From a virus, in IMG/VR virus record IMGVR_UViG_3300046028_008523, positions 1 to 58,790 of that record: a DNA stretch of 58,790 bases; one strand, given 5' to 3'. A model generated the notes under the pieces. It was given only the letters and a program-made list of their open reading frames with translations. It searched no databases and had not been told where the DNA came from. Of this stretch, positions 1 to 6,468 are shown one piece after another (within the stretch, counting starts at the first letter, position 1; each line of letters starts with the position of its first letter). Both the position numbers and the translations under genes were made by a program.

Positions 1-29
1 GGGACTCGATCCAGTACAAAAAGGGAGGA

Positions 30-269
30 ATGCATTGGCTGAGCGAGGAGCAGTTCCGCTCCAAAGTGCGCCGTGAGCTGAAGAAAGGATGTTCATTCAT
101 CCAACCTCATCAGCTGCGTATCGGGCTCTTAATCGCTGCTTGTTTTATTACAGGCCGTAAGAAGCAAGCGTTTCTTATTGCCTCTATCGCGGATGAGTAT
201 GTGGAGTCCCGCCCACAATATCTTACCCTCAGTACCTTCACAAGGTACGCTGAGAGTTTGGATTGGTAA
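30..269 (+). CDS. Small hypothetical protein
   Basis: A 79-residue reading frame with a strong Shine-Dalgarno-like sequence (GGGAGG) just before the ATG. The N-terminal third is basic (KVRRELKKG), followed by a moderately hydrophobic helix-forming centre. No recognisable domain, signal peptide or cysteine motif. It ends just upstream of a long non-coding structured region. It may be the last gene of an operon that starts outside the window. Function unknown. Confidence 0.6.
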   Translation: MHWLSEEQFRSKVRRELKKGCSFIQPHQLRIGLLIAACFITGRKKQAFLIASIADEYVESRPQYLTLSTFTRYAESLDW

Positions 270-284
270 GGAGGGTGTCCTCGT

Positions 285-795
285 CACAACTCGCGTTGTG
301 CTTACCAGCTATGGCCACTTAACAAAACGGGCGCTGATCCCGTGTTAATTACGAAAGTCAGCCGTTAAACCACTACTCCAGTGGAAACGTCAAAAGAAGC
401 CGAAGCCAATAGTGGGCATAGGGATGAGTCAGGAAGCCTTGTACAAGGTGAGACTGTAAAGAACTATGACATGATTTGGGAGCATTGCCACATTTTTGGT
501 ACTCGTTGCGCGGAAGCGCACGTGGTAATGTGACGCAAAGAAACTAGTACACATCTAACGAGGATAGGTATCCGTTAGTTGAGGAGAAACCTGAGTGCTG
601 GTCACATCAGTGTTGTGGAGACAACTCAATACTTACACATCTTGTCTAGGTTCTCCTATGGAGAACGCTAGTGAATCTGCAGTGTGTGCAGTGAATACAA
701 CTGTAAACTCTCCTTGGAATGGGGAGGATGATTTAAGCAGCGTTACCAAGAACGTATGCGGCGCATCCTAAAAGGTTGTAAGATAAAATTTAGGT
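285..795 (+). ncRNA. Candidate large structured non-coding RNA
   Basis: About 500 bases with no convincing reading frame but many clean hairpins: CACAAC/GTTGTG (285-290 with 295-300), ACGGG/CCCGT (327-331 with 339-343), TGCGC/GCGCA with a GGAA loop (507-520) inside a longer helix (484-491 with 522-529, one G-T wobble), CTAACG/CGTTAG (555-560 with 573-578), GTTGT/ACAAC with a GGAG loop (612-625), GTTCTCC/GGAGAAC (650-666) and CTGCA/TGCAG (677-691). It runs into a tRNA-like element at 797-841 and is followed by a terminator. Size, phage setting and closeness to tRNA-like sequence recall the ROOL and GOLLD families, but I cannot verify a match to either consensus. Exact ends are uncertain. Confidence 0.5.
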
Positions 796-796
796 C

Positions 797-841
797 TGCT
801 CAGACCATAAGGGGTATGTGGTTCGAATCCGCACTGAGCAA
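797..841 (+). ncRNA. tRNA-like T-arm and acceptor module A
   Basis: A T-arm (stem 817-821 with 829-833, loop TTCGAAT at 822-828) is followed by CTGAGCA (834-840), which pairs perfectly with TGCTCAG at 797-803. Only 30 bases lie between the two strands, too few for D and anticodon arms. It is therefore either a minihelix of acceptor plus T-arm, or the 3' part of a tRNA whose 5' part lies further upstream. A partial upstream match to the acceptor strand (TGCTTAC, about 298-304) would pair at six of seven positions. The same arrangement recurs at 3441-3480. Confidence 0.45.
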
Positions 842-955
842 CAAGCATAAAGATTGGTTTTAAAAAAGTAAAATGTCGCAAGATATTTTCTTTCTCCTGG
901 TTATTTAATAACTAAGGTTTTCTTTTAAAAAATTAAGCTGTTCGTTTTGTTGCCT
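842..955 (+). other. AT-rich 3' trailer without a gene
   Basis: Stretch between the tRNA-like module and the terminator. It begins with AAAGATTGGTTTT at about 849, a string that recurs as AAAGATTGTTTTT after the second tRNA-like module (3482). No open frame or other structure was seen. It is probably the 3' trailer of the non-coding transcript. Confidence 0.4.
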
Positions 956-990
956 GAGGGCTAGCTGTAAAAGTTGGCCCTCTATTTTAT
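956..990 (+). terminator. Intrinsic terminator
   Basis: GAGGGC (956-961) pairs with GCCCTC (977-982) around a 15-base loop and is followed by the T-rich TATTTTATTATT. It sits between the long non-coding RNA and the tRNA at 998, so it probably ends the non-coding transcript. Confidence 0.6.
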
Positions 991-997
991 TATTACC

Positions 998-1070
998 GGG
1001 TACGTAGCTCAACGGTAGAGCAGTCTGGCCTTTGCCTAGATTTGTGCTGGTTCGAATCCAGTCGTATCCA
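998..1070 (+). tRNA. tRNA, probably Lys (UUU), with unusual C33
   Basis: A 73-base cloverleaf: acceptor 998-1004 with 1063-1069 (one G-T pair), D stem GCTC/GAGC, anticodon stem TCTGG/CTAGA (1024-1028 with 1036-1040, one G-T), five-base variable loop, and T-arm GCTGG-TTCGAAT-CCAGT (1046-1062). Counting back from the T-arm places TTT at positions 34-36 and C, not the almost invariant U, at position 33. A one-base shift would give TTG (Gln) but breaks the anticodon stem. The discriminator is A and CCA is not encoded. Confidence 0.7.
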
Positions 1071-1098
1071 CATCTATTAATCATTAAATCATATCATC

Positions 1099-1695
1099 AT
1101 GATCAACAACACAACAAAACTCATCGTGGCGCTCTTAATGAGTGCCGCCTTATTCATGGGCTTAGTAATGGGCAACATGATCGGCAAGAGAGATGCCGAA
1201 CTTATCCAACCTGAAACAGTTTGTAGAATTGACACTGTTTACCTTTATGGCGTGCAAGATACACTCTTCATTCCAGTAAGAGAACCAGTCGTCATTTCCT
1301 CAGCCCGTAAAGCTGCACCGCCTCCAAAAGCACTCGCTTGGTACGAACCTGACAGTTGCCAATGTGGCACAGGCCGAGAGGCCTTGGTGTACTTCATTAA
1401 CGACAACAAGCTTATTCATTACTTTGAGAATGGTGAGACTGAGGTATACCACCTCAAGTCTAAGGAGTTTATCAAGGAGTTCGTAGAGAACTCCATTCAA
1501 GTGTATGGCTGGGCAACGCTGCGAAATCGCTCATACGAAATAACGGACTCTGATCATATTGTAATGAGGACCCCATATCGCGAGACTGGGGTACGACAGT
1601 TCAAGTTCACTGGCGAGCATTACGAGTACCCAAATGGTAAGCAGGGAAGAAGGTTGTCCTTCCCCATATCGGGAAATAAAATTATCTGGGAATAA
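1099..1695 (+). CDS. Membrane-anchored protein of unknown function
   Basis: 198 residues. Residues 8-27 form one hydrophobic segment rich in alanine, leucine and methionine, with a lysine before it and GKR after it, as expected of an N-terminal membrane anchor or signal. The rest (aromatic-rich, with a C-Q-C pair near residue 85) would lie outside the cytoplasm. It starts 28 bases after the tRNA. A role in the envelope is inferred from topology only; the fold is not recognised. Confidence 0.7.
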   Translation: MINNTTKLIVALLMSAALFMGLVMGNMIGKRDAELIQPETVCRIDTVYLYGVQDTLFIPVREPVVISSARKAAPPPKALAWYEPDSCQCGTGREALVYFINDNKLIHYFENGETEVYHLKSKEFIKEFVENSIQVYGWATLRNRSYEITDSDHIVMRTPYRETGVRQFKFTGEHYEYPNGKQGRRLSFPISGNKIIWE

Positions 1696-1950
1696 AAAAT
1701 CCCACTCCTAGACCCGATGAGCAGCACAAGGTATGTTCTTTTATCTTTGTCAAAAGTAAAAGGTGCTGTATTTGAAAGGGGGAGTGGGGGTATAGGCTGG
1801 TCGAGCAGCCATAAAAACCTGATTCAGCAGGTAATACCAAATATACTGAATGCTCAAGGGAGCACAAAACAATTGAGTTTTCTTATTCAGACAATAGAAA
1901 GTGTGTACGGGCGTATATGGCTACTATAGTCTATTTCTCATCACAATGCC
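1696..1950 (+). other. Intergenic region without a convincing gene
   Basis: TCCCACTCC near 1699 can pair with GGAGTGGGG near 1780, giving a long-range hairpin downstream of the preceding gene. A 70-codon frame from 1717 exists, but its composition is poor and it lacks a ribosome binding site, so I do not call it. Confidence 0.35.
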
Positions 1951-2014
1951 CCAGGTTCGACTTTTCTGACTTGACCGGAGATACATGCCGGAATGAATAG
2001 ATCGTTGAACCTGG
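1951..2014 (+). ncRNA. Small structured RNA element
   Basis: An 11-base-pair outer stem (1951-1961 with 2004-2014; CCAGGTTCGAC against GTTGAACCTGG, one wobble) encloses an inner CCGG/CCGG hairpin (1975-1978 with 1988-1991). There is no T-tract after it, so a simple terminator is unlikely. It resembles a free-standing structured RNA or a leader element for the small genes that follow. Function unknown. Confidence 0.45.
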
Positions 2015-2033
2015 AGCTATTTAAACACGTACA

Positions 2034-2219
2034 ATGAGATCCTTACACGCATCTTGGTATCAGATATTAGCTACGGCACCGATAAGTAAGGATTTCATTC
2101 TTTACAAACTTGCGATTAGCAGTGAAAAAGCAGCAATGCTATCCTTACTAGCTATAGCACTAATCCTAATACACAATGAAATATATCGTTATCGCAGTCG
2201 CCATGATATTTCTGGCTAG
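2034..2219 (+). CDS. Possible small membrane protein
   Basis: 61 residues with a plausible transmembrane segment at about 34-47 (AMLSLLAIALILI). It overlaps the start of the lipoprotein gene by 44 bases in another frame and has no clear ribosome binding site. It may be a chance frame; it is listed because small membrane proteins are common in this region. Confidence 0.3.
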   Translation: MRSLHASWYQILATAPISKDFILYKLAISSEKAAMLSLLAIALILIHNEIYRYRSRHDISG

Positions 2220-2391
2220 CTGCACACCGGAACCAAAGTTCATCCGTTGCCCTGTTCCGGGTTGCGGAGATCCGGTCTTCTATCCTGAGGATCAGATTGA
2301 TAAGGTCCATACGGATCACTATTCAAACAAGGAACACAAGTCTGATCTATCCAGCGCTCAGATCAAAGATCTTCTAACCCGCAAAAAATAG
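2176..2391 (+). CDS. Small lipoprotein
   Basis: 71 residues with a classical lipoprotein signal: hydrophobic core from residue 3, then lipobox L-A-S-C with cysteine at 16. The mature part holds a zinc-finger-like C-x4-C pair (CPVPGC) and histidines further on (HTDH, EHK), so a small metal-binding site is possible. Expected on the periplasmic face of a membrane. No family recognised. Confidence 0.75.
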   Translation: MKYIVIAVAMIFLASCTPEPKFIRCPVPGCGDPVFYPEDQIDKVHTDHYSNKEHKSDLSSAQIKDLLTRKK

Positions 2392-2399
2392 GAATCAGA

Positions 2400-2775
2400 C
2401 TTAGTTGAATGAGACTGGGATGCAGTTGTAAAACAGCTCCCGGTTTTAAAAAGAAATAGGTTAATAGGTGATAAGGGGAGTACCGCTGTAATAGTAGGAC
2501 TCCTCTACTTGTTAACTTTTAGAGACTTCATATTAAAATGGTTTTACCCAGTGGATGTCGAAAGATAGAAGCTGGGGTTTTAAAAGACTGTGCCGCTTTA
2601 GGTGCATTGGCCCGAAAGGGTCCCGTGGGTGCTTTGGGTGTAACCCTATGCAACCCCACACGCTCGTTCCACGCGAGCTTAACGGACTTTTGTCCAACGG
2701 AAGGCACACCGTCCAAATGTGCCAAATGGTGATCACCGGGGGGTAGGGAGTCTTCTCTGCCCCCACACTTTTAAA
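2400..2775 (+). ncRNA. Second structured non-coding region
   Basis: About 375 bases with overlapping open frames on both strands and in several phases, the usual sign of GC-rich non-coding sequence. Hairpins visible: CCCAG/CTGGG at about 2549-2579, GGCCC-GAAA-GGGTC (GNRA loop) at about 2609-2622, GCTCG/CGAGC around 2662-2678, and GGAC/GTCC around 2683-2697. These lie between a lipoprotein gene and a membrane-protein gene. It may be an independent RNA or a long 5' leader for the gene at 2780. Its boundaries are uncertain. Confidence 0.45.
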
Positions 2776-2779
2776 CAAC

Positions 2780-3028
2780 ATGGAAAAGAGATTACATTTA
2801 ATCTTTATGGTATATCAAGTAGTTATACTCATTCGACTACTCGCATCGCCGAGCCCGGAAGCAAGTGTGCTCAATGTGATTGCCAACTTCGCATTAGCCG
2901 GTGTCATGTTCTATGCATACTGCAAGAACAGAAACAAATGGCTCTTGTTTACAGGGATGAGTGCTTTAGCAGGAAATGCTGTACTACTTACAATGGTTGA
3001 TTTCTTAACAAAATTTTATAATTGGTAA
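2780..3028 (+). CDS. Small multi-pass membrane protein
   Basis: 82 residues with three hydrophobic stretches, at about 7-22, 31-47 and 54-75, separated by short polar loops (one with CKNRNK). This topology is compatible with a holin, but size and hydrophobicity alone do not prove that. The next gene begins 2 bases downstream, so they are probably co-translated. Confidence 0.65.
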   Translation: MEKRLHLIFMVYQVVILIRLLASPSPEASVLNVIANFALAGVMFYAYCKNRNKWLLFTGMSALAGNAVLLTMVDFLTKFYNW

Positions 3029-3030
3029 AT

Positions 3031-3258
3031 ATGGGGTATCTATTAGCGATCATAATCGCATTAGGAGTTATGCAGTTAATCATAACCATGAACCATGCCA
3101 AGTCAAAAGCAGGTCGGACAAACAAGCTCATTGAGGACGGATTCAGGATAACGCCTGAGCTGGTTAAGCTTAATGAGCAAAAAGCTCGTAATGAACGGCT
3201 GTTAGCTACAGCAATCGCTGCGATCGTACTACTCATCATATACGTCTTCATATTATGA
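3031..3258 (+). CDS. Small two-helix membrane protein
   Basis: 75 residues from ATG 3031; a TTG three codons earlier lies inside the preceding gene and is less likely. Transmembrane segments at about 2-20 and 56-75 flank a charged centre (KSKAGRTNKLIEDG). It follows the preceding membrane gene with a 2-base gap. Together the pair could be holin- or spanin-like, but no diagnostic feature is present. Confidence 0.6.
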   Translation: MGYLLAIIIALGVMQLIITMNHAKSKAGRTNKLIEDGFRITPELVKLNEQKARNERLLATAIAAIVLLIIYVFIL

Positions 3259-3436
3259 CAGAGTACGTCTTCGCACCAAAGAATTACAAAGAGGGAGAGG
3301 TGGAAACGCCTCTCTAAGCGGGGAATGCTCGAAAATCTACTCTCTCCAAATGAGGAGGGGGTTACCAGAGCGTTTCTTTAACACAGGAAGGATATTGCCG
3401 TATGCAGTCGGAAGATAGTATACGGATTTTTTAATC
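3259..3436 (+). ncRNA. Structured leader upstream of tRNA-like module B
   Basis: Contains a perfect 8-bp hairpin with a GAAA tetraloop (GAGAGGTG/CGCCTCTC, 3295-3314) and further short helices. No convincing coding frame. It probably belongs to the same transcript as the tRNA-like module at 3441, mirroring the arrangement at 285-841. Confidence 0.4.
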
Positions 3437-3440
3437 TAAG

Positions 3441-3480
3441 CCAGCCTATAGGGTAAGCAGTTCGAATCTGCGCTGGTCAC
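3441..3480 (+). ncRNA. tRNA-like T-arm and acceptor module B
   Basis: T-arm GCAG-TTCGAAT-CTGC (3457-3471) is flanked by CCAGC (3441-3445) and GCTGG (3472-3476), which pair with each other. The bases just before the T-arm read ATAGGGTA, close to ATAAGGGGTA in module A. No normal D or anticodon arm fits between the strands. The trailer starts AAAGATTGTTTTT, as after module A. It could be the 3' part of a tRNA with an unrecognised 5' half. Confidence 0.45.
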
Positions 3481-3506
3481 GAAAGATTGTTTTTGGTTGA
3501 ACACTC

Positions 3507-3540
3507 AAGGGGCTGTAGTAATATAGCCCCTTACCTTTTG
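3507..3540 (+). terminator. Intrinsic terminator
   Basis: AAGGGGCT (3507-3514) pairs with AGCCCCTT (3525-3532), followed by ACCTTTTG. It lies downstream of tRNA-like module B and upstream of the gene at 3577. Confidence 0.55.
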
Positions 3541-3576
3541 TATCCCCTAATTGTTCACATATAAATTCATATAGCA

Positions 3577-3978
3577 ATGAACTTAATTACTGGCGTTATC
3601 GCCGCAATCGCCCTCTTAGTAGGGTATCTTATCGGGGCAAGAAAAAAAGCTGCGGCTCCGGCAGCAATTGCAGTAGCGTCTGGAGAAGAAATACTTCAGA
3701 ATGCAGCTGTAAGAATTATTGAGACATCTGTCTCTCTATTTCTCTCTACCTTCGTAATGGAGATGAAGGCAGTTTCGGCTGCTGATGTCAAAATGTTGAT
3801 GGAGCAAAAGTACAAAGAGCAACTGTCTGCAATACGGCAGGCATGCATCTTGTTAACAGCTAATGATGGTTTATCATTAGCCATCCTTAAGGCTAGCGGA
3901 CTCAAGTTCACCGAGGAGGAGCGTGAACAATTCAACAACGCATCTAACCAGTACACTCATGAGCAATCTGCCGACTAA
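3577..3978 (+). CDS. Small membrane-anchored protein
   Basis: 133 residues. Residues 1-20 form a glycine- and alanine-rich transmembrane segment followed by ARKK, so the bulk probably faces the cytoplasm. An Ala-rich linker leads to predicted helices with a charged C-terminus. It overlaps the next gene by 20 bases, suggesting coupling with that cell-wall hydrolase. No known family recognised. Confidence 0.65.
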   Translation: MNLITGVIAAIALLVGYLIGARKKAAAPAAIAVASGEEILQNAAVRIIETSVSLFLSTFVMEMKAVSAADVKMLMEQKYKEQLSAIRQACILLTANDGLSLAILKASGLKFTEEEREQFNNASNQYTHEQSAD

Positions 3979-4714
3979 AGGAGGAGATATTAAGATATTT
4001 CCGGAACTAAAAATCGTATTTCCAGAACAAAAAGTGTCTCGTGCTAAGGTTGGCGACCTTATAAAAACTGTAGCTAAAGGCTATACGCCTGCCTTAATGA
4101 CGCTCTTATTATTTTTGTTTCTTTACTCAGCTTTCCAAGCACCACAAAAGAACCCTGTGCCTGCTCAAGGAAGCGCTATACTTATTGATTCTGTGAAAAC
4201 AGGGCATAATGAATATGTCGCTAAGAAGGTATGGATAAAGAAGGACAGGGTGACAAACTCGGCTGCGCCAGTTGCTAACCCCTTAAACGCTAACGAGTAT
4301 ATAACTCGTTTTTTAAGTATCGCCCAAACAGAGCAAGCTCTGTTTGGCATTCCGGCAAGTATAACTCTTGGCCAAGGGCTGATTGAATCGAATTCAGGTA
4401 ACTCTGGGATTGCCCAGTCTTGCAACAATCATTTCGGAATAAAGTGCTTTTCGAAGCATCACCGAGGCTGTTGTGAGAAATGGGCAGATGACAATAACCA
4501 TGATTCCTTTAGAAAGTTTACATCGCCTTGGTATTCTTTTAGAGAGCACTCTAAACTGCTCTCTAAGCCACACTACAAATCTCTGCACCAGTATGGTAAG
4601 GATTATAAGAAGTGGGCTTATGGACTGAAGCGTAAGGGTTATGCGACCGACAAAACTTATGCCGAAAAGCTCATCGGCATCATTGAGCGATATGATCTCC
4701 ACAAATATGACTAA
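3959..4714 (+). CDS. Peptidoglycan hydrolase, glucosaminidase (GH73-like)
   Basis: 251 residues from ATG 3959. After a cytoplasmic N-terminus of about 40 residues, a membrane anchor (about 47-60, LMTLLLFLFLYSAF) is followed by a linker and a glucosaminidase domain from about residue 115. The hallmark region reads ITLGQGLIESNSG, with the likely catalytic glutamate in LIES, then NNHFGIKC and later W-Y-S-F-R, as in FlgJ/autolysin-type enzymes that cleave the glycan strand between N-acetylglucosamine and N-acetylmuramic acid. The anchor would place the catalytic part in the periplasm, consistent with a role in lysis or envelope remodelling. The reading frame also opens at 3923, but that start lies deep in the upstream gene. 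Confidence 0.85.
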   Translation: MSNLPTKGGDIKIFPELKIVFPEQKVSRAKVGDLIKTVAKGYTPALMTLLLFLFLYSAFQAPQKNPVPAQGSAILIDSVKTGHNEYVAKKVWIKKDRVTNSAAPVANPLNANEYITRFLSIAQTEQALFGIPASITLGQGLIESNSGNSGIAQSCNNHFGIKCFSKHHRGCCEKWADDNNHDSFRKFTSPWYSFREHSKLLSKPHYKSLHQYGKDYKKWAYGLKRKGYATDKTYAEKLIGIIERYDLHKYD

Positions 4715-4964
4715 CACACCAGAGACACCACAGACAATTCAAGCTCGTGCCCTTGCGAACAAGGATGAATGGTGCTTTTACTATACTCTTACTGAGCTTT
4801 CCCAAACTGCTTTTCATGTTATGTGGAGCAGAGGAAAGTTCTACGTAAGAAGGGTTGAGCAATGTACTGTAATCGTAGGAGCGCATGTAGTTCATCGCCG
4901 AATCGAGTATACGGCTGACCATAGCAACTTCAATGTAGCTATGGACACAGCTCGGAAGTCATAA
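4707..4964 (+). CDS. Hypothetical protein
   Basis: 85 residues from ATG 4707, which overlaps the stop of the hydrolase gene in ATGACTAA; earlier in-frame ATGs at 4641 and 4692 lie further inside that gene. Aromatic-rich, with alternating strands (FHVMWSRGKFYVRRV) that suggest a small beta-rich fold. Function unknown. Confidence 0.6.
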   Translation: MTNTPETPQTIQARALANKDEWCFYYTLTELSQTAFHVMWSRGKFYVRRVEQCTVIVGAHVVHRRIEYTADHSNFNVAMDTARKS

Positions 4965-4965
4965 A

Positions 4966-5052
4966 GCCTGCTCGGTGAGAGGAAATCTGAAACAAGGATG
5001 TGCGGTGGTGCCTCTTGCTGGTGAAGTGAGAGCTCTCGTAAGCCGGGCAGGT
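4966..5052 (+). ncRNA. Small structured RNA closed by a 9-bp stem
   Basis: CCTGCTCGG (4967-4975) pairs with CCGGGCAGG (5043-5051), with one wobble, and encloses 67 bases that contain a second potential helix (GAGAGG at 4977 with CCTCTT near 5012) and a GAGAGCTCTC palindrome near 5029. The element starts two bases after the preceding stop codon. It is not a tRNA and no T-tract follows. A riboswitch-like or free RNA role is possible. Confidence 0.45.
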
Positions 5053-5141
5053 AAAAAGATAGCCTTTAATCTATATATAACGTTAACACACTTCCCCTCT
5101 GAAAGCAGTGGGGTTGTGTGTTGTTTAAAAATTGAAAAACT

Positions 5142-5345
5142 ATGGAAGAAGATAAATTCCCACGATATATGTGGGTAGTAGTAGGAATACTGTTAGTAGG
5201 ACTGATTGAGTTTGTGCTCTCCTTACTTAGGTATATCCCAAAGGACATGGTCTACCCAATCTGGGGACTCTGCCTATTAATCAGCTTAGTATTTCTCCTC
5301 GTTGTTGGCGGGGTAGCTACTTATAAGCATTTCAAAAAAAAATAG
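5142..5345 (+). CDS. Small two-helix membrane protein
   Basis: 67 residues with two strong transmembrane segments (about 9-29 and 36-58) joined by a short loop (RYIPKD), and a lysine-rich C-terminus (YKHFKKK). Class II holins have this general layout, but the sequence itself gives no family match. The stop codon lies in the first strand of a hairpin that precedes a tRNA. Confidence 0.65.
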   Translation: MEEDKFPRYMWVVVGILLVGLIEFVLSLLRYIPKDMVYPIWGLCLLISLVFLLVVGGVATYKHFKKK

Positions 5346-5385
5346 TTTGTTGACCCGAGCTCTCATTAAGCTCCCTCAAACTATT
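5341..5385 (+). other. Hairpin between a gene end and a tRNA
   Basis: AATAGTTTG (5341-5349) pairs perfectly with CAAACTATT (5377-5385), with an inner GAGCT/AGCTC stem. The hairpin abuts the first base of the tRNA at 5386. It could be a processing signal for the tRNA 5' end or protect the upstream mRNA. Confidence 0.5.
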
Positions 5386-5483
5386 GGGAAAGGGAATAGG
5401 TGTCATTAGGAAACCGAACGGTATGCCGGTCTCGCAACCTAGTGCCTGTGCAGGCTTGAGGGGTTCGAATCCCTGCTTTCCCA
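5386..5483 (+). tRNA. Probable class II tRNA, atypically long
   Basis: Acceptor GGGAAAG (5386-5392) pairs perfectly with CTTTCCC (5476-5482). A long variable arm GCCTG-TG-CAGGC and a T-loop TTCGAAT are clear. At 98 bases it exceeds the usual 85-90. The best anticodon stem (TTAGG/CCTAG) would enclose about 27 bases instead of 7, so the anticodon cannot be read with confidence. It may be a Leu- or Ser-type tRNA with an insertion, or a degenerate gene. Confidence 0.55.
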
Positions 5484-5520
5484 CTGATTTTATTATTTAA
5501 CGCTTTAAAAACATATAACT

Positions 5521-6402
5521 ATGTCCAAGCAAATTTTAGGTTCCATTTTCGTTTCGCTGTCATCCCCTTTCGCTGAAATTTCTGTCGCTGGTGATCCAGC
5601 GAAGAAGAACATTGCAAACCTTGCCGGAGTGTTCGGTCCTGATGACTGGAACAAACTCCCAAAGGAGTTCACCAGCGCTTTCGATGCGGTTATCAAAGCA
5701 AAGTCAGGTAAGGGGGAGGCTTACGAGCCGTTGTTCAATTCCAAGCCCGATAAAATGCGCACAAACAGGGCTAAAGTGCTAGGAGCGTATGAGGTGGGGT
5801 TACAAGAAGAAGTAAGTGCCGAAGACTTCGACAAAGTGTTGCTGTTGAACTATGCAGTAAAAGAAACCTGCGAAAAAATCGCAGGGGCCGCTGCAACTGA
5901 AAACAGCATCGAAGGACTCGAGTCCTTCTTGGTGTCGATCATCGAAGCTGAAGAAGCAGCACCAGAAGTGGTGGCAGAAGCTCCAGCTGCAATCGAAACA
6001 GCCCCAGAACAGGGTGTAAACGAAATCGCACCTGAAGTAACAGCTGAAGTGCTTACAGTTGAGGAGCAGGCAGAAAACCTGACTGAAGGCGCCGAACATG
6101 TAACCGACGCTATCGAAGAGGTACAGGAAGTTGCAAACTTCACGGCCAGCACGAACACTTTTCTTGAGCAGTTGAAAACTGCACTTGCAGCAGGATCTGA
6201 AACCCAAGAGGCAGTGTCCGCACTCTTGGAGAATCATGCTGCAGCAGCCAAAGCGATAGCTGAGGTGCATGCTAAGGCAACTGCACAATCCAAGGCAACT
6301 AATGCTGCAGTAGTTTCGTTCCTTACGATCCTTCAGGACTCAGGGGTGCAAATCGGAAGTGGTGCAGCAGCACCTACTTTGCCTGAAACAGTAACGGCGT
6401 AA
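5521..6402 (+). CDS. Acidic alanine/glutamate-rich protein
   Basis: 293 residues. An ordered-looking N-terminal part (about 1-140) is followed by a low-complexity Glu/Ala/Val tract (about 140-205, with repeats of the EAAPEV kind) and an Ala-rich helical C-terminal part (about 210-293) likely to form a coiled coil. No catalytic motif is visible. It is the first gene after the RNA-rich segment, with a 37-base gap from the tRNA. Function unknown; a structural or scaffold role is only a guess. Confidence 0.75.
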   Translation: MSKQILGSIFVSLSSPFAEISVAGDPAKKNIANLAGVFGPDDWNKLPKEFTSAFDAVIKAKSGKGEAYEPLFNSKPDKMRTNRAKVLGAYEVGLQEEVSAEDFDKVLLLNYAVKETCEKIAGAAATENSIEGLESFLVSIIEAEEAAPEVVAEAPAAIETAPEQGVNEIAPEVTAEVLTVEEQAENLTEGAEHVTDAIEEVQEVANFTASTNTFLEQLKTALAAGSETQEAVSALLENHAAAAKAIAEVHAKATAQSKATNAAVVSFLTILQDSGVQIGSGAAAPTLPETVTA

Positions 6403-6468
6403 GATCGGCCCAAAACCAGTGAAAACAATCTCCTACATTATTGTTAACAGATTCAAAACACTTCGAAA

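Noticed and set aside
1-20. 3' end of a tRNA at the window start
   Set aside because: GACTCGATCC only loosely resembles a T-arm, and the 5' part is outside the window.
300-795. Group I intron inside a tRNA joining 298 to 841
   Set aside because: The acceptor strands would pair at six of seven positions, but none of the P3-P4 or P7 core sequences that are clear in the polymerase introns could be found here.
2528-2781. Overlapping open frames on both strands as genes
   Set aside because: Several frames are open at once with poor composition; the hairpins argue for structured RNA.
4966-5052. Hammerhead ribozyme
   Set aside because: The conserved CUGANGA and GAAA core with correct spacing is absent.
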